From Sphingobacterium sp. (GTDB taxonomy: Bacteria > Bacteroidota > Bacteroidia > Sphingobacteriales > Sphingobacteriaceae), in the NCBI GenBank assembly GCA_031277685.1, contig JAITLV010000280.1, positions 124,001 to 188,000 on the forward strand: a DNA stretch of 64,000 bases. Reading direction: 5' to 3'. Position numbers and translations under genes: made by a program. This document shows positions 36,926-47,200 of the stretch, in pieces; within the stretch, counting starts at the first letter, position 1, and every line of letters begins with the position of its first letter. The notes under the pieces were generated by a model, which had not been told where the DNA came from, did no database searches, and was given only the letters and a program-made list of their open reading frames with translations.

Positions 36926-37191
36926 CAGAAATACGTTATTTTTCCAACCCAGTGTCCCCCACAAACCTTAATTAATCATTGAATCAAATGAAAATTATGC
37001 TGCTGAAAACAGTGTTACCTTGTCAAGTGTAATGCCTAAAATGTAAGTTCCTTAAAATTAGTTATTTATTTTATTTTTTTTGCGTTATATCTGTGCGATA
37101 GCGAACGTTTTTATGTTCATTTGCGATCAGTATTGAGATAGACAAACCTGTAGGTTAGGCTTTATTCCCTGTGACTGCAGCAATAACTAAT

Positions 37192-38508
37192 CTAAAAGCT
37201 CATTGGGTCATACTGCTTTTTGTGCATTTCCCGAACACCACCCTTGCTTAAAATAAGCGCATCGCAGACACCCACCTTGTTCAGTACAAATTCAATGGTC
37301 CGGTCATTATCGTCTGATCTGAAAAATTTGGTGCTGGACTCGGGGATAAGTTCTCTTTCCATATCACCGAAATACAGTTTTCCCGCCATGCTCAGGATCT
37401 GGATCGCATCGTATTGCCCCACATAGTTTTTGTATAACGTGGTATCTACCTGTACGCGATGATGCCGATATGGGAGTTCTACGTCTTTGCCCAGGGCAAT
37501 GGCGGCAAGTCCGTAAGCGATAATATGGGATGGAGACTCGTTATTGGAAAGCACGGTGACAAAAAGCTTATCATCCGTAAAACGGTTAAGGGAACTTATG
37601 GTACCAAAAAAACCACCGTCGTGCGCAATCAGTTGATGCCCATGGTTGTAAAAGGGATTGATGATAAATCCGTAGCCCCAGTTTTCGGAGTTGTGGGGCG
37701 TAAACATTTTTTTCTTCATTTCGGCAGAGAGGACCGTGGTGCCATAAAGTGCATTGTCCCACAGTGCCAGATCTTCTACTGTCGAATAGATACCATCATG
37801 GCCTACATTGATCTGCCAGTTGATATAGGGATTGTGGACAAATCCATATTCGCTGTGACGGTATACCTTCGCTTTTTGGGACACGATGGAATCAGTATTG
37901 CTGACGCCCGTATGCTTCATTCCGGCTTTGTCAAAGATATTTTTCTTTAAAAAAGCAGCGTACTGTTCACCGGAAACTTTTTCAATAATCTTGGCCAGCA
38001 GATAGTAGCCAATATTGCTGTAGGTAGTACTTGTGCCGGGTGAAAATACATAGGGAATCTGCTTGATGGCGGTATAGGCCGAGTCGCTGCTGATCGTGCT
38101 CAAGATGATTTCCTTGAAACCCATGGCCAGTCCCGACGTATGGGAGAGGAGCATATGGATGCTGACACGATCGGCATCGGGATAATCCGGGAAAAATTTG
38201 CTGAGCTTGTCCGCTAGGGATAATTGCCCCCGATCCACCAGTTGCAGGATCGCTGCAGCGGTAAATTGTTTGGTCACGGAGGCCAGCTGAAATTTCGTGT
38301 CTACGGTATTGCTGACATGCCACTCGTAATCTGCCAGGCCATAGGCTTTTTTGAGTAAAGGGACACCGTCTTTTGAGACAAGGACCGCTCCGCTGAACTG
38401 ATTGATAGTGGCCTGTGCCTGCATATAGTCGGCAAGTTTCGTGGCTGTGCTCCGCTGTCCAAAAACCAGTATCGGACAGAGCAGGATCAATAGGATAAGC
38501 TTTATCAT
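37192..38508 (-). CDS. Serine hydrolase, beta-lactamase family
   Basis: A 438-residue exported protein with signal peptide (LILLILLCPILVFGQ). The Ser77-Val-Thr-Lys80 (SVTK) motif, Tyr-Ser-Asn in TTYSNIGYYLL and the third motif His-Asp-Gly in LIAHDGGFFG are all present, so the enzyme should be active. A C-terminal beta domain begins near VDTTLYKNYVGQY. It is distinct from the pair at 33692-36187. It follows an AraC gene on the same strand with a 72-base gap, perhaps in one operon. The substrate is unknown. The start is ATG 38508, with a second ATG three codons upstream at 38517. Confidence 0.85.
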   Translation of the reverse strand: MIKLILLILLCPILVFGQRSTATKLADYMQAQATINQFSGAVLVSKDGVPLLKKAYGLADYEWHVSNTVDTKFQLASVTKQFTAAAILQLVDRGQLSLADKLSKFFPDYPDADRVSIHMLLSHTSGLAMGFKEIILSTISSDSAYTAIKQIPYVFSPGTSTTYSNIGYYLLAKIIEKVSGEQYAAFLKKNIFDKAGMKHTGVSNTDSIVSQKAKVYRHSEYGFVHNPYINWQINVGHDGIYSTVEDLALWDNALYGTTVLSAEMKKKMFTPHNSENWGYGFIINPFYNHGHQLIAHDGGFFGTISSLNRFTDDKLFVTVLSNNESPSHIIAYGLAAIALGKDVELPYRHHRVQVDTTLYKNYVGQYDAIQILSMAGKLYFGDMERELIPESSTKFFRSDDNDRTIEFVLNKVGVCDALILSKGGVREMHKKQYDPMSF

Positions 38509-38580
38509 GTCGTGCATAAATTAATGATGCAGCAATGTTACCACTAAAAAGAAAGTAATGATTGTATTTTTGTAAACCTC

Positions 38581-39405
38581 TTAAATAAAGATCCACTTGA
38601 TTTGGTCGCGCTCGAGCGCTGTTATTTTCGAAAAGAAAATTTTTGGTGTAAAGCCCGTCAATTTTTTAAAATCCCGGATCATGTGCGACTGGTCAAAATA
38701 ATCGACATGGTAGGACCGGCCGATGTTGTTTTTATCGTCGAGATGGTTTTGGATGGCCGCCCGGAACCGGATTATTTTTTTGAACTGAGAAGGGCTTTTG
38801 CAGATATGTTGCTCAAAATGCTTGTTTATCGTTGTTCGTGATCGCCCAATCTGATGCGACAGGTTGGTCATGGACTGATTGAGCTTGTCGGTATCGAGCA
38901 TCTGCCGCAACACCTTTTCCAGCAAAGGGTTCTCAAAAGATCGGAGTTTTGAAAGCCAATAGGCTTCCAGGGCTCGGATGCGCCCCTGATGGTCTGTTAG
39001 GGTAAGAATGGCTGCCATCTGCTCTTTATAATCAGCGTAGGGGTTGAAATCGGGGAAGGTTCCGCTGTTATAATGGCGCAGGTCATGCTGTATAAACGGA
39101 TTTAAACCCAGTGGCTTGAAATAGGTGGTGATTTCATTTATTTTTCCCTCGTAACTGATCAGGACAGGCTGATTGAAATCACAGACGAGGTTGGTCTCGA
39201 TGGGGGCGGAAGGACAATGTTTGCTGATGATTTTGTCTGGCCTGACAAGGGTACTGGTCTGCGCACTGATGGTCACAATGGTATAGATACTCGGAAAGGT
39301 AAAATAGGTCAGGGGTTCCCCACTTCCTGTTTTCTCGAGGATATAGAAACATGCGATATAACGCTTCAATACTGGGCTCTCAGGCTGATAGACTTTTAAG
39401 ATCAT
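38581..39405 (-). CDS. AraC-family transcriptional regulator
   Basis: A 274-residue regulator with an N-terminal cupin-like beta domain (about 1-110, starting LKVYQPESPVLKRYIACFYILE). The C-terminal AraC DNA-binding domain is visible in LSHQIGRSRTTINKHFEQHI and in DYFDQSHMIRDFKKLTGFTPK. It lies upstream of a serine hydrolase gene on the same strand and divergent from an alpha-L-rhamnosidase gene, so either could be its target. No operator could be identified. Confidence 0.85.
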   Translation of the reverse strand: MILKVYQPESPVLKRYIACFYILEKTGSGEPLTYFTFPSIYTIVTISAQTSTLVRPDKIISKHCPSAPIETNLVCDFNQPVLISYEGKINEITTYFKPLGLNPFIQHDLRHYNSGTFPDFNPYADYKEQMAAILTLTDHQGRIRALEAYWLSKLRSFENPLLEKVLRQMLDTDKLNQSMTNLSHQIGRSRTTINKHFEQHICKSPSQFKKIIRFRAAIQNHLDDKNNIGRSYHVDYFDQSHMIRDFKKLTGFTPKIFFSKITALERDQIKWIFI

Positions 39406-39721
39406 TTTTTATACGGCTGTTTTTACTTTCTTAGTGACCAGGCTTGTCTCCTGACGTTTTAGGGTTAGTATACGAAAACGGTATGAAGTTACACTTTTAA
39501 TCAATAGGACAAGTGGAGTCGTCAGCGGTATTTGTGAAAACTTGTACCGCCTGAACCGCAAAAAATAGGGGCCATTAGGAAATAAATCAATTAGTTGTGT
39601 AAATTTAACAAAGTCCAATGTGTACTGTAAGAAAATTTTCGGAAAAATTGTATTCCTCAGTGGATGGCGTGGTGTGAACAGATCGTTGGCTTACTCAGCA
39701 GTAATTGAAAAAAAGTAACAC
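39406..39721. other. Intergenic region between AraC regulator and rhamnosidase
   Basis: A 316-base divergent upstream region. I see no RNA gene, clear promoter pair or repeat. A 69-codon reading on the - strand (39409-39618) has no recognisable features and is not accepted as a gene. Confidence 0.5.
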
Positions 39722-42505
39722 ATGAACATCCACATACCAAAGGTATTTTACAGCATTTTTTTATGTTTTTTCTATTGTGAGACCATGCGGGGCGCTGAAA
39801 AATCCGGCGCATCCATTGTTCCCGATCAGTTGACCTGCGAATACCGGACAAATCCGCTCGGCGTAGATCAAAGGCAACCTCGGCTAGGCTGGATACCACA
39901 GGCGACAAACACAGCTGCCTATGGCCAGCGGCAACGTGCTTACCGGATTCTCGTCGATACAGACTCGGTTGCATTAACCCGCAAAAAAGGGGATTGTTGG
40001 GATTCGGGTTGGATACAGTCATCCGATACACAACATATCCTGTATCAGGGTAAGCAATTGCTTTCAGACCGGGTCTATTTCTGGTGTGTTGCTGTTCAGG
40101 ATGAACAGGGGCGAATATCCGCGTATAGTCCGATCGCAAAATGGACAAGCGGACTATTTGACGAAAAAGACTGGACATCCACCTGGATAGGAACTGGGGA
40201 TGCTTACAATCCGAAGGCGAAAGACTGTAATCTGGATGATCCCTGGTTTAGGAAAACGCTGACGTTGGACGAAGCCGTTGCGGAGGCCCGGATCTACGTT
40301 GCCTCCGTCGGATTTCACGAACTCTATGTCAATGGTGTTAAAATCGGAAACCCGATTTTAACACCCGCAGTGACGGATCATAGCAAGCGGGCGCGTTATG
40401 TGAGCTATGACATTGCATCTTACCTGCGTCGGGGCCAGAATACAATCGCCTTTTGGCTTGGTGCCGGCTGGTCCATCTATGCGCCTTATGCAACAGTCGA
40501 CAAACCCCGAAGCCCTCTTCTTCGTGCACAGGCTTACTTGTACGATACAAGTGGAAAACAGTGTGCTCTGATCTCAACGGATAAGAGCTGGAAAACACAT
40601 CCAAGCCCCAACAAGCTGTTGGGCAATTGGTCTCCGAATAATTTTGGGGGTGAATTGTTCGACGCCAATAAAGATATTCCCAACTGGAATTTACCGGACT
40701 TCTCGGATAAATCATGGAAGCATGCGAAAGAATTTAAGCCTAAACTTGCTTTATCTGCCCAGGCTGTTGAGGACAATGTCCTGTTTAAAGAAATTCGTCC
40801 TGTAGGTATCGAATCCTTGCCCAATGGTGATTATCGGGTTGATATGGGCGTCAATTTTGCGGGCTGGACCGAGATTGAAGTAAAAGGCGCGCCAGGCAAA
40901 CGGATTGATTTCCGCTATTCCGAACGGTCGCAGGAAGAGATGACCTTCAAAAATAGAAGTGCCTATATCATCGGACCAACAGGGCAGGGTACCTTCAGAA
41001 ACAGGTTTAACTATAGTTCCGGCAGATGGATTACGATCCGTGGTGCAAAGGAAAAGCCTGAGCTCAGTGCGGTCAAAGGTTGGGCTATCCGCACGGGATT
41101 TGCGCCGGTGACTGAATTTAGCTGTTCCGATAGCCTACAGCAATGGATCTACGACCATATCGTATGGACATACAGCAATCTTTCTCTGGGGGGAATGATC
41201 GTCGATTGTCCCCAACGCGAGCGCATGGGCTACGGTGGCGATGCGCATGCGACCTCAGAAACAGGTATGGCCAACTTCAATATGGCTGCATTTTATGAAA
41301 AATGGATGCAGGACTGGCGCGATGTGCAAGGGACAGAGTCTATGGTGGGCGATATGAACGATCCATCCTGGGCCAGACGAAAAGAAACGAGCGGCCGGAT
41401 CTTCAATAATGGTATCCTTCCGCATACAGCTCCGACGTATTGGGGTGGTGGTGGTCCGGCTTGGGGCGGCATTGTCGTTATACTCCCTTGGACCCATTAT
41501 CAGCATTATGGTGACCTGAACATATTAAAAGACAATTTCAGTCTGATCAAGACTTGGATAGCGTATATCAATACGCATGTCCACGATCATATCCTCGAAC
41601 CTTATGGTGGTACCTGGGACTTTTTGGGGGATTGGTTATGGCCGAATGCAACCGCGGAGGGAATGAATAACAACAAAGCTGAAAATAGATGTTTCAATAA
41701 TTTGTACAGGGTATACAACCTACGGACTGCAGTCCAGATTGCCTTGGCGATCGGCGAAAAGGAGCAGGCACAGGCGTGGGAAAAACAGGCGGATCAAGCA
41801 GCAGCTGCCATCAACAGTTTATTTTACAATACACAAACGCATCTGTATGCGGACGGTTCCATGTCCAATCAGGCCTTAGCGTTGTTGTCCGGAGTTGTCA
41901 ACGAAGCTGACAAGGAAAAAATGCTGAAACAATTGGCACAAGATATTTTGGTCAACCGGCAGGGGCATATCCATGCCGGTATCACTGGTGGAGCATTGCT
42001 GTTCAAGTATCTGCGCTCTGTCGGTCGTCATGATTTGCTGTATAGCATGCTGAAACAGGAGACCTATCCAAGCTGGGGATATATGAAGGCCAATGGCGCC
42101 ACAACAATATGGGAAATGTGGGAAAAAGACCTTCCGGGACATTCGCTCCTCCACAGTTCATTTTTATACCCTGGTGCATGGTATATCGATGGGCTTGCAG
42201 GGATCAAACCCTTGCGCCCGGGATACCGCTCCTTTGTTATTCAGGTTCCGAGCAGCCAGGATATTCCGATCAGTTGGGTGAAAACAGCCTTTAGGTCTCC
42301 GAGTGGTTTGATCGGGATCAACTGGCAAAGGGACGCAGGCAAGCTGCAGCTGGAGATCTCCGTTCCGCCCAATACGACAGCGATTCTAAAGGTGCCAAAG
42401 GAGGATCAGATACAGATTGTACCGAATGAAAAAATAATCCGTCCGCTAGCAACAGAAGATCATTACGTGGTCTTTGAATTGCAGCCTGGCATATACCATT
42501 TTTAA
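39722..42505 (+). CDS. Alpha-L-rhamnosidase, GH78
   Basis: A 927-residue exported enzyme that removes alpha-L-rhamnose from glycans or glycosides. Beta-sandwich domains (about 30-430) carry the family segments LGVDQRQPRLGW and FRKTLTLDEAVAEARIYVASVGFHELYVNG. The (alpha/alpha)6 catalytic barrel holds Asp495-Cys-Pro-Gln-Arg and a following Gly-Asp, matching the DCPQR-x-ER-x-G-(W/Y)-x-GD acid-residue motif. A further GH78-typical stretch is TTIWEMWE near residue 795. A C-terminal beta domain ends the protein. A signal peptide is likely within residues 1-25. It is monocistronic with a long terminator behind. It may work with the GH105/SusCD locus 10 kb away on rhamnogalacturonan. Confidence 0.9.
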   Translation: MNIHIPKVFYSIFLCFFYCETMRGAEKSGASIVPDQLTCEYRTNPLGVDQRQPRLGWIPQATNTAAYGQRQRAYRILVDTDSVALTRKKGDCWDSGWIQSSDTQHILYQGKQLLSDRVYFWCVAVQDEQGRISAYSPIAKWTSGLFDEKDWTSTWIGTGDAYNPKAKDCNLDDPWFRKTLTLDEAVAEARIYVASVGFHELYVNGVKIGNPILTPAVTDHSKRARYVSYDIASYLRRGQNTIAFWLGAGWSIYAPYATVDKPRSPLLRAQAYLYDTSGKQCALISTDKSWKTHPSPNKLLGNWSPNNFGGELFDANKDIPNWNLPDFSDKSWKHAKEFKPKLALSAQAVEDNVLFKEIRPVGIESLPNGDYRVDMGVNFAGWTEIEVKGAPGKRIDFRYSERSQEEMTFKNRSAYIIGPTGQGTFRNRFNYSSGRWITIRGAKEKPELSAVKGWAIRTGFAPVTEFSCSDSLQQWIYDHIVWTYSNLSLGGMIVDCPQRERMGYGGDAHATSETGMANFNMAAFYEKWMQDWRDVQGTESMVGDMNDPSWARRKETSGRIFNNGILPHTAPTYWGGGGPAWGGIVVILPWTHYQHYGDLNILKDNFSLIKTWIAYINTHVHDHILEPYGGTWDFLGDWLWPNATAEGMNNNKAENRCFNNLYRVYNLRTAVQIALAIGEKEQAQAWEKQADQAAAAINSLFYNTQTHLYADGSMSNQALALLSGVVNEADKEKMLKQLAQDILVNRQGHIHAGITGGALLFKYLRSVGRHDLLYSMLKQETYPSWGYMKANGATTIWEMWEKDLPGHSLLHSSFLYPGAWYIDGLAGIKPLRPGYRSFVIQVPSSQDIPISWVKTAFRSPSGLIGINWQRDAGKLQLEISVPPNTTAILKVPKEDQIQIVPNEKIIRPLATEDHYVVFELQPGIYHF

Positions 42506-42531
42506 GGTACTGTACAACGGTAGTGTAGTAG

Positions 42532-42578
42532 CAATGGCGGGCAGGTAAAACCTGTGGAGGTTTACCTGCCCGCCATTG
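42532..42578. terminator. Long hairpin terminator between convergent genes
   Basis: Arms 42532-42553 and 42558-42578 pair over about 21 bases with a single-base bulge around a GTGG loop. It lies between the rhamnosidase and the convergent lipoprotein operon and is similar in design to the one at 33491. Confidence 0.75.
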
Positions 42579-42593
42579 TTGTCCTGTGTTAGG

Positions 42594-43388
42594 CTAATCC
42601 AGATAGAAGAAAAGCCGGCTAAAAGTTTGATTCGGTACTTTGGGTGCGATAAAATAAGGCTGAACTTTTCCCTTATCGTTCAATTTTGGCAAAAAGAATC
42701 CTTCAGCCCCCAGTTTACTTTTTGTTTCATCGCTATCAAAAGCCCATTCATTGTCCGTATTGGCCTTGGTGAAATTGACCGTGGCACTCCTCAGATCGGC
42801 GCTTTTGTCAAAATCCTTGAGTGGCAGATAGTCCACATAGACCCATCTTCCGGGAAGTACATTTTTTGCAATGTACTCCTTACGGATATCGCCCGTCGTT
42901 GCATTGACCTTTTGCAAGGAGATATCAATTGGGAAATCAATGCTCTTATCATAAATGTAGAAGCCCAATTTATTGATATTGGGGTCAGCAGCGGGCGGGG
43001 TTAATTCCTGTACCTTTCCATCGAGATACAGGTAGTTGAAATTGACTTTGATGGTGTTTTCGGGCAATTGAGCACTGTAAACCACTTTCTTGGTCACCGT
43101 ATCGGTCAAAGTAACCAGTCGTTTTTTTGGTATCTTGTAACTATAAGCTGTTGTAAAATGGATATTGCTCTGGGGCTGGATCATAAAATCACCATTTTTA
43201 TGATCAAATACGGTGGTATCAATCGCAATCACTAGAGGATGTTCGCCACCATGATAGCCATTGATCAGTATATGCATCGCCCGTTCTACCTCAACATCGT
43301 CCTTGTTGCAGGCGCTGAAAAAAAATGCTGTGCCTGTCAGCAGCAGTACGATGGGTAGGAAAAATGTCTTTGTCAACAAATTTTTCAT
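42594..43388 (-). CDS. Hypothetical lipoprotein, paralogue of the preceding gene
   Basis: A 264-residue lipoprotein (lipobox FFSAC) of no family I can name. It is similar throughout to the protein encoded just upstream: a short N-terminal strand with HILINGYHGG, a central NFNYLYLDGKV segment equivalent to NLNLIYMDGKV in its neighbour, then a beta-rich C-terminal half. It is the last gene of the ECF/FecR/TonB-receptor operon, nine bases after its paralogue. By position it should be a surface or periplasmic-face outer-membrane partner of the receptor, perhaps in ligand capture, in the way SusD or HmuY-like proteins act; that is inference only. Confidence 0.75.
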   Translation of the reverse strand: MKNLLTKTFFLPIVLLLTGTAFFFSACNKDDVEVERAMHILINGYHGGEHPLVIAIDTTVFDHKNGDFMIQPQSNIHFTTAYSYKIPKKRLVTLTDTVTKKVVYSAQLPENTIKVNFNYLYLDGKVQELTPPAADPNINKLGFYIYDKSIDFPIDISLQKVNATTGDIRKEYIAKNVLPGRWVYVDYLPLKDFDKSADLRSATVNFTKANTDNEWAFDSDETKSKLGAEGFFLPKLNDKGKVQPYFIAPKVPNQTFSRLFFYLD

Positions 43389-43397
43389 CTGAATAAA

Positions 43398-44201
43398 TTA
43401 TAATTCTAAAACCTTATTAAACTGTATCATATTATTAACCGGAGCTTCGTTGATGATAAGCAACTTTGAACTAGTTTTTGTGGGCGAGGGTGTCGGAGCA
43501 ACCGAGATAAGCGGGTCGAATTCAAATGACGTTCCCGCGGTATACGGGATGTCTGTCCCGGCTTTATAAATATGAGCCCGAAACAATACCGGTGTTTTCT
43601 GCCCATTATAATCCTGTACGCCCAAGGGAAAAGGGGCAAAACCGATGGGCTGTGAGAACTCATTGGGTTTTAAGTTTTTGATCCGGATGACCTCTTCAAA
43701 CACTTTGGGGATAAAATAGTATTTCTTAAATACGATATCCACGGGCTCCTGGTAATTTAGGATATTGGACTGGAACATATAGATCAACTGTACCTTACCT
43801 TCCGCTAGTGGGGGAACCGCCGGAAAATCGGATACTTTTCCGTCCATATAGATCAGATTGAGGTTGGTCGCGACTGCCGTATCGTTGGCCTTGATCTCTT
43901 TTTCCAGCAGAATTTTACCCGTCTCTTTGGATTTCATGGTAAATTTTAGATGCTGTTTGTTTGGGTCATTGAAATTATAATTCGCTCCAAAAGCGATTTT
44001 GCTAAACGCTGGCGTTACCGTAGCACTAAAGGTGTCCAATTGTAGGATAAGTTCCTCATTACTGTTGTTATAGCCGCTCAGATTGATCATATGCACATTG
44101 GAATGATACAGCAGGTCATCGCCGCCTTTATGACATGAAAAGAAGGTGGATAACAGAAAGATGGAGATCGCTGTGGCTGTTAAGATTATTTTTGTTTTCA
44201 T
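43398..44201 (-). CDS. Hypothetical lipoprotein next to TonB receptor
   Basis: A 267-residue lipoprotein with lipobox TFFSC (Cys23) and no recognised family. The N-terminal strand HMINLSGYNNS and the central NLNLIYMDGKV segment mark it as a paralogue of the following gene, at roughly a quarter identity by eye, so an old tandem duplication. It has a Pro/Thr-rich stretch (VAPTPSPTKTSS) near residue 240, before the C-terminus. It starts 10 bases after the receptor gene and is certainly co-transcribed. It is much too short for SusD. A role in binding the receptor's ligand is possible. Confidence 0.75.
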   Translation of the reverse strand: MKTKIILTATAISIFLLSTFFSCHKGGDDLLYHSNVHMINLSGYNNSNEELILQLDTFSATVTPAFSKIAFGANYNFNDPNKQHLKFTMKSKETGKILLEKEIKANDTAVATNLNLIYMDGKVSDFPAVPPLAEGKVQLIYMFQSNILNYQEPVDIVFKKYYFIPKVFEEVIRIKNLKPNEFSQPIGFAPFPLGVQDYNGQKTPVLFRAHIYKAGTDIPYTAGTSFEFDPLISVAPTPSPTKTSSKLLIINEAPVNNMIQFNKVLEL

Positions 44202-44211
44202 AACGGTTGAT

Positions 44212-47200
44212 TTAAAATGTATATCCGATGGATAGGCTGAAGGAACTGCCCACTTTCCGGTTAAAAGTTTCTTTGTCGCCTACGCGCATCTTTTTGGTTC
44301 CATCTTCGGAGGTCTCGTAGTAGCCTTCCTCATATTTTTGGGAAAAACCAAACTTCCATTCGTAGATCTCGTCCCATTCTTGTGTCGGCCACTCCGAATT
44401 GGACAGGCCTTTCCAGCGATCTTGCACTTTGAATGTTTCGGGTCTGTTTACATAAAAACGGAATGGACTGTTCAGCAGATTGCTCAGGTTCAGTTTTAGG
44501 TCCAAATTCTTGTTTTTCAAAAATTTGTAGCTCAGTTGTGCATCCAGTTGATTCCGCGGGCGCTCGTATTCAATCAAATCTTCGCTCATCGCCGTCATAA
44601 AGGTTTTATACCCCATATGGTTAAAGGCGACATTCGCACCTAATCGGTCTCCGGCATATTGTAATGCCGCATTATAGACGACGGGGATCTGTCCATAGAG
44701 TGGACGCTTGCTCTTCAGGAATTGTTTTTCCCGGTATTCAAAGGTATTTCCATATTTATCGGTGCCGATGCCCTTTGACCTGAATTCGGCCGACTGTACT
44801 TCTGAGCTTTGCAGTGTGACGTTACCGCTGAAATTGAAATTCTCCAGCAGCGAACCCGGCAGTATAAATCCTAGGTTTTTGCGGATATCAAATTCCAGCC
44901 CCTTTATTTTGGCCCATTCCGAGTTATTGGTTGTCACATAGATGCGGTGCGAGGAATCCATCATCTGCTGGTACAGTTCGATCGGGTTCTGAAAATATTT
45001 ATAGAAAAATCCGATCGATATGACTTCTGCGAGGGAGGGGTACCATTCCAAACGCATATCATAATGGTTAATGACTGTAGATAGGACGCCTTCATTTCGA
45101 CGGTAGGCTCCGCCCAATGCGGGATCCTGGCGTACCATCCTGGAGTTTTCAATCAATGCCGGCCGCACCACTGACTGCGAATAGGCCATCCGGATATTGA
45201 AATCCTGTACCGGTGTCAATGTCAGGCTCGCCGATGGCAGGTAGCGCCAGGTTTTCTCTTCTGTCTCTGGATCGGCCGTCATGCCCACCAGTTTTCCGGT
45301 TTTTGGATCGACAAACCTCTGCTTGCGCATCGCAATGGTCCGTGCGTCCATCTGCAGGTCATTATCGCCGTTTTGCAGGCTCTTATATTTGAAATATTCG
45401 GCACGTACACCCCAGACCAGGCGGATCCAGGAATTGAAGCGGTTGTCCAGCATACCATAGACGGCCTGGTTTATATTTTTCCCTTCATAGGCGCTGACGG
45501 AGAACGCTGCGGGATAATAGAACATCCCATGTAAAGGATCTTGAAATTCAAGATATTTCGACCAGGTATTGACAGGGGCAAAGGTATTTGCACCGACCGA
45601 CACGATCGGTAGGGACACCCATTCAAACAGTCCATGTCTATCCATGAATTGATAGCCAGCTTTCAGGGTCTGCTTTTGCCCGAACCAGTTCGTCTGGTAG
45701 CTCAATGCGCCCTCGGCGATTTTGTTGGTCTCGGTATAATGGTATTCAGAACGTGTAAATGTCCCGTCACCGGCATTGGCATAGTGCGAAGGAACGACAT
45801 TGTAAATGGTATCATTTAAGGTTCCGATCGGTGCCAGCCAGGCTTCGGTCGCATCTTTCTCAAGGTTGTTCAGACGGTTGCGGGCAACGTTCCATTCCAG
45901 CTTAAAATTGCCGAAGCGATGTTCGCCATCCAGTCTATTCTGGAGCATATCAATAAATTTGGGGCGGTCATACTCCCGGATGGCAGGTCGCGAATCGTGA
46001 CCAATATCATTTCCCCAACCCTTGATTACTGAAAACTGATTGTTGAACATGCGGGAATAAAAATTTCGGGAGGTTATTTTATGGTTTTTGCTGTTCCAGC
46101 CCAGGTTGATCAATCCGCTTAAGCTCGAATTAAAGTTATACTGCGTAGAGGTCGTCGGATGGATTTCCTCTCCGGTGTTGATATCGTAGGTTGTGCCGTC
46201 GGTTTTTTGCCAGTTACCGCGCTCAAAATTGGAGATGTGATCGATGGATTGTTCATTGCGGTAGCTGAGGGAGCCGACAAATCCAAAGATACCTCGCATC
46301 GTGTTGTAACTACGGCCCAGGCTGAACTGGTAGTTTTGCCCAGGTAACGCGGTATATTTTCGTGTACCCAAACGTTCTAATCCGCCGATGCGTTTGTTCT
46401 GTGCGGCGATCATCTCCGGTGTAAAAGCTGTTACTCCCTCGGGTACCGGCTTGTACGGATTGGCAGGATCATAATTGATGCCATTGAATACGGTTAAATC
46501 GCGGGGGAAATTGCCCCGTGTACCATCGTCAAATGCCAGGTAGTCCAGGCTGCCACGGCCATAACCCAGGAAATCTTTTCCTGTGGACCCGTTGATATAC
46601 TTGCTTCCCACCGAAAAGGAGGTGAAGTTTTTGGATGGAATGGCCAGGGTATTGATCTTGACCAGCCCACCACCAAAACCAAAGCTCAGATCTGGCGATG
46701 ATGTCTTGTGAATAATGACATTGTCGATCAGGTTGCTGGGTACAATATCAAATTCGAAGTCCCGGACCTGTACATCGGTACTCGGGAGGGTGGCGCCATC
46801 CATCATGGCCAGGTTGTAACGTTCGGCAATACCCCGGATCACGACCCGGCGATTGTCATTGGTACTGACACCAGCGATGCGCTTTAAGGTCTCACCAACG
46901 TTTTTATCTGGTAAAACGGAGATTTGCTCCCGGCTGATTCCATTGGAGATCGTCGCTTCATTTTTTTGTTTGGCATACAACGATGCAATACTTTCCTGCT
47001 TATAGCTGGCTGTGACGACGACCTGCTCCAGGCTTTTGATCACGTCCTTTAAAACAATGTTGAGATTAGTTTGCCTCCCGGCATGGACCACGATGTCGGT
47101 GATCCTTTTTGTCTGATGGGAAATGTAACTGACTTCAAGGGTGTAAGTTCCAGCGGGGATGTTCAGCGTATAGCTTCCATCGGCTTTACTCTTTAAAGAC

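Noticed and set aside
34793..38508. Antibiotic-resistance beta-lactamases
   Set aside because: The fold and SxxK/YxN motifs are shared with many esterases and D-aminopeptidases, and nothing specific for class C enzymes of resistance was seen.
39409..39618. 69-codon reading on the - strand upstream of the rhamnosidase
   Set aside because: No signal, motif or family, and no ribosome site; considered chance.
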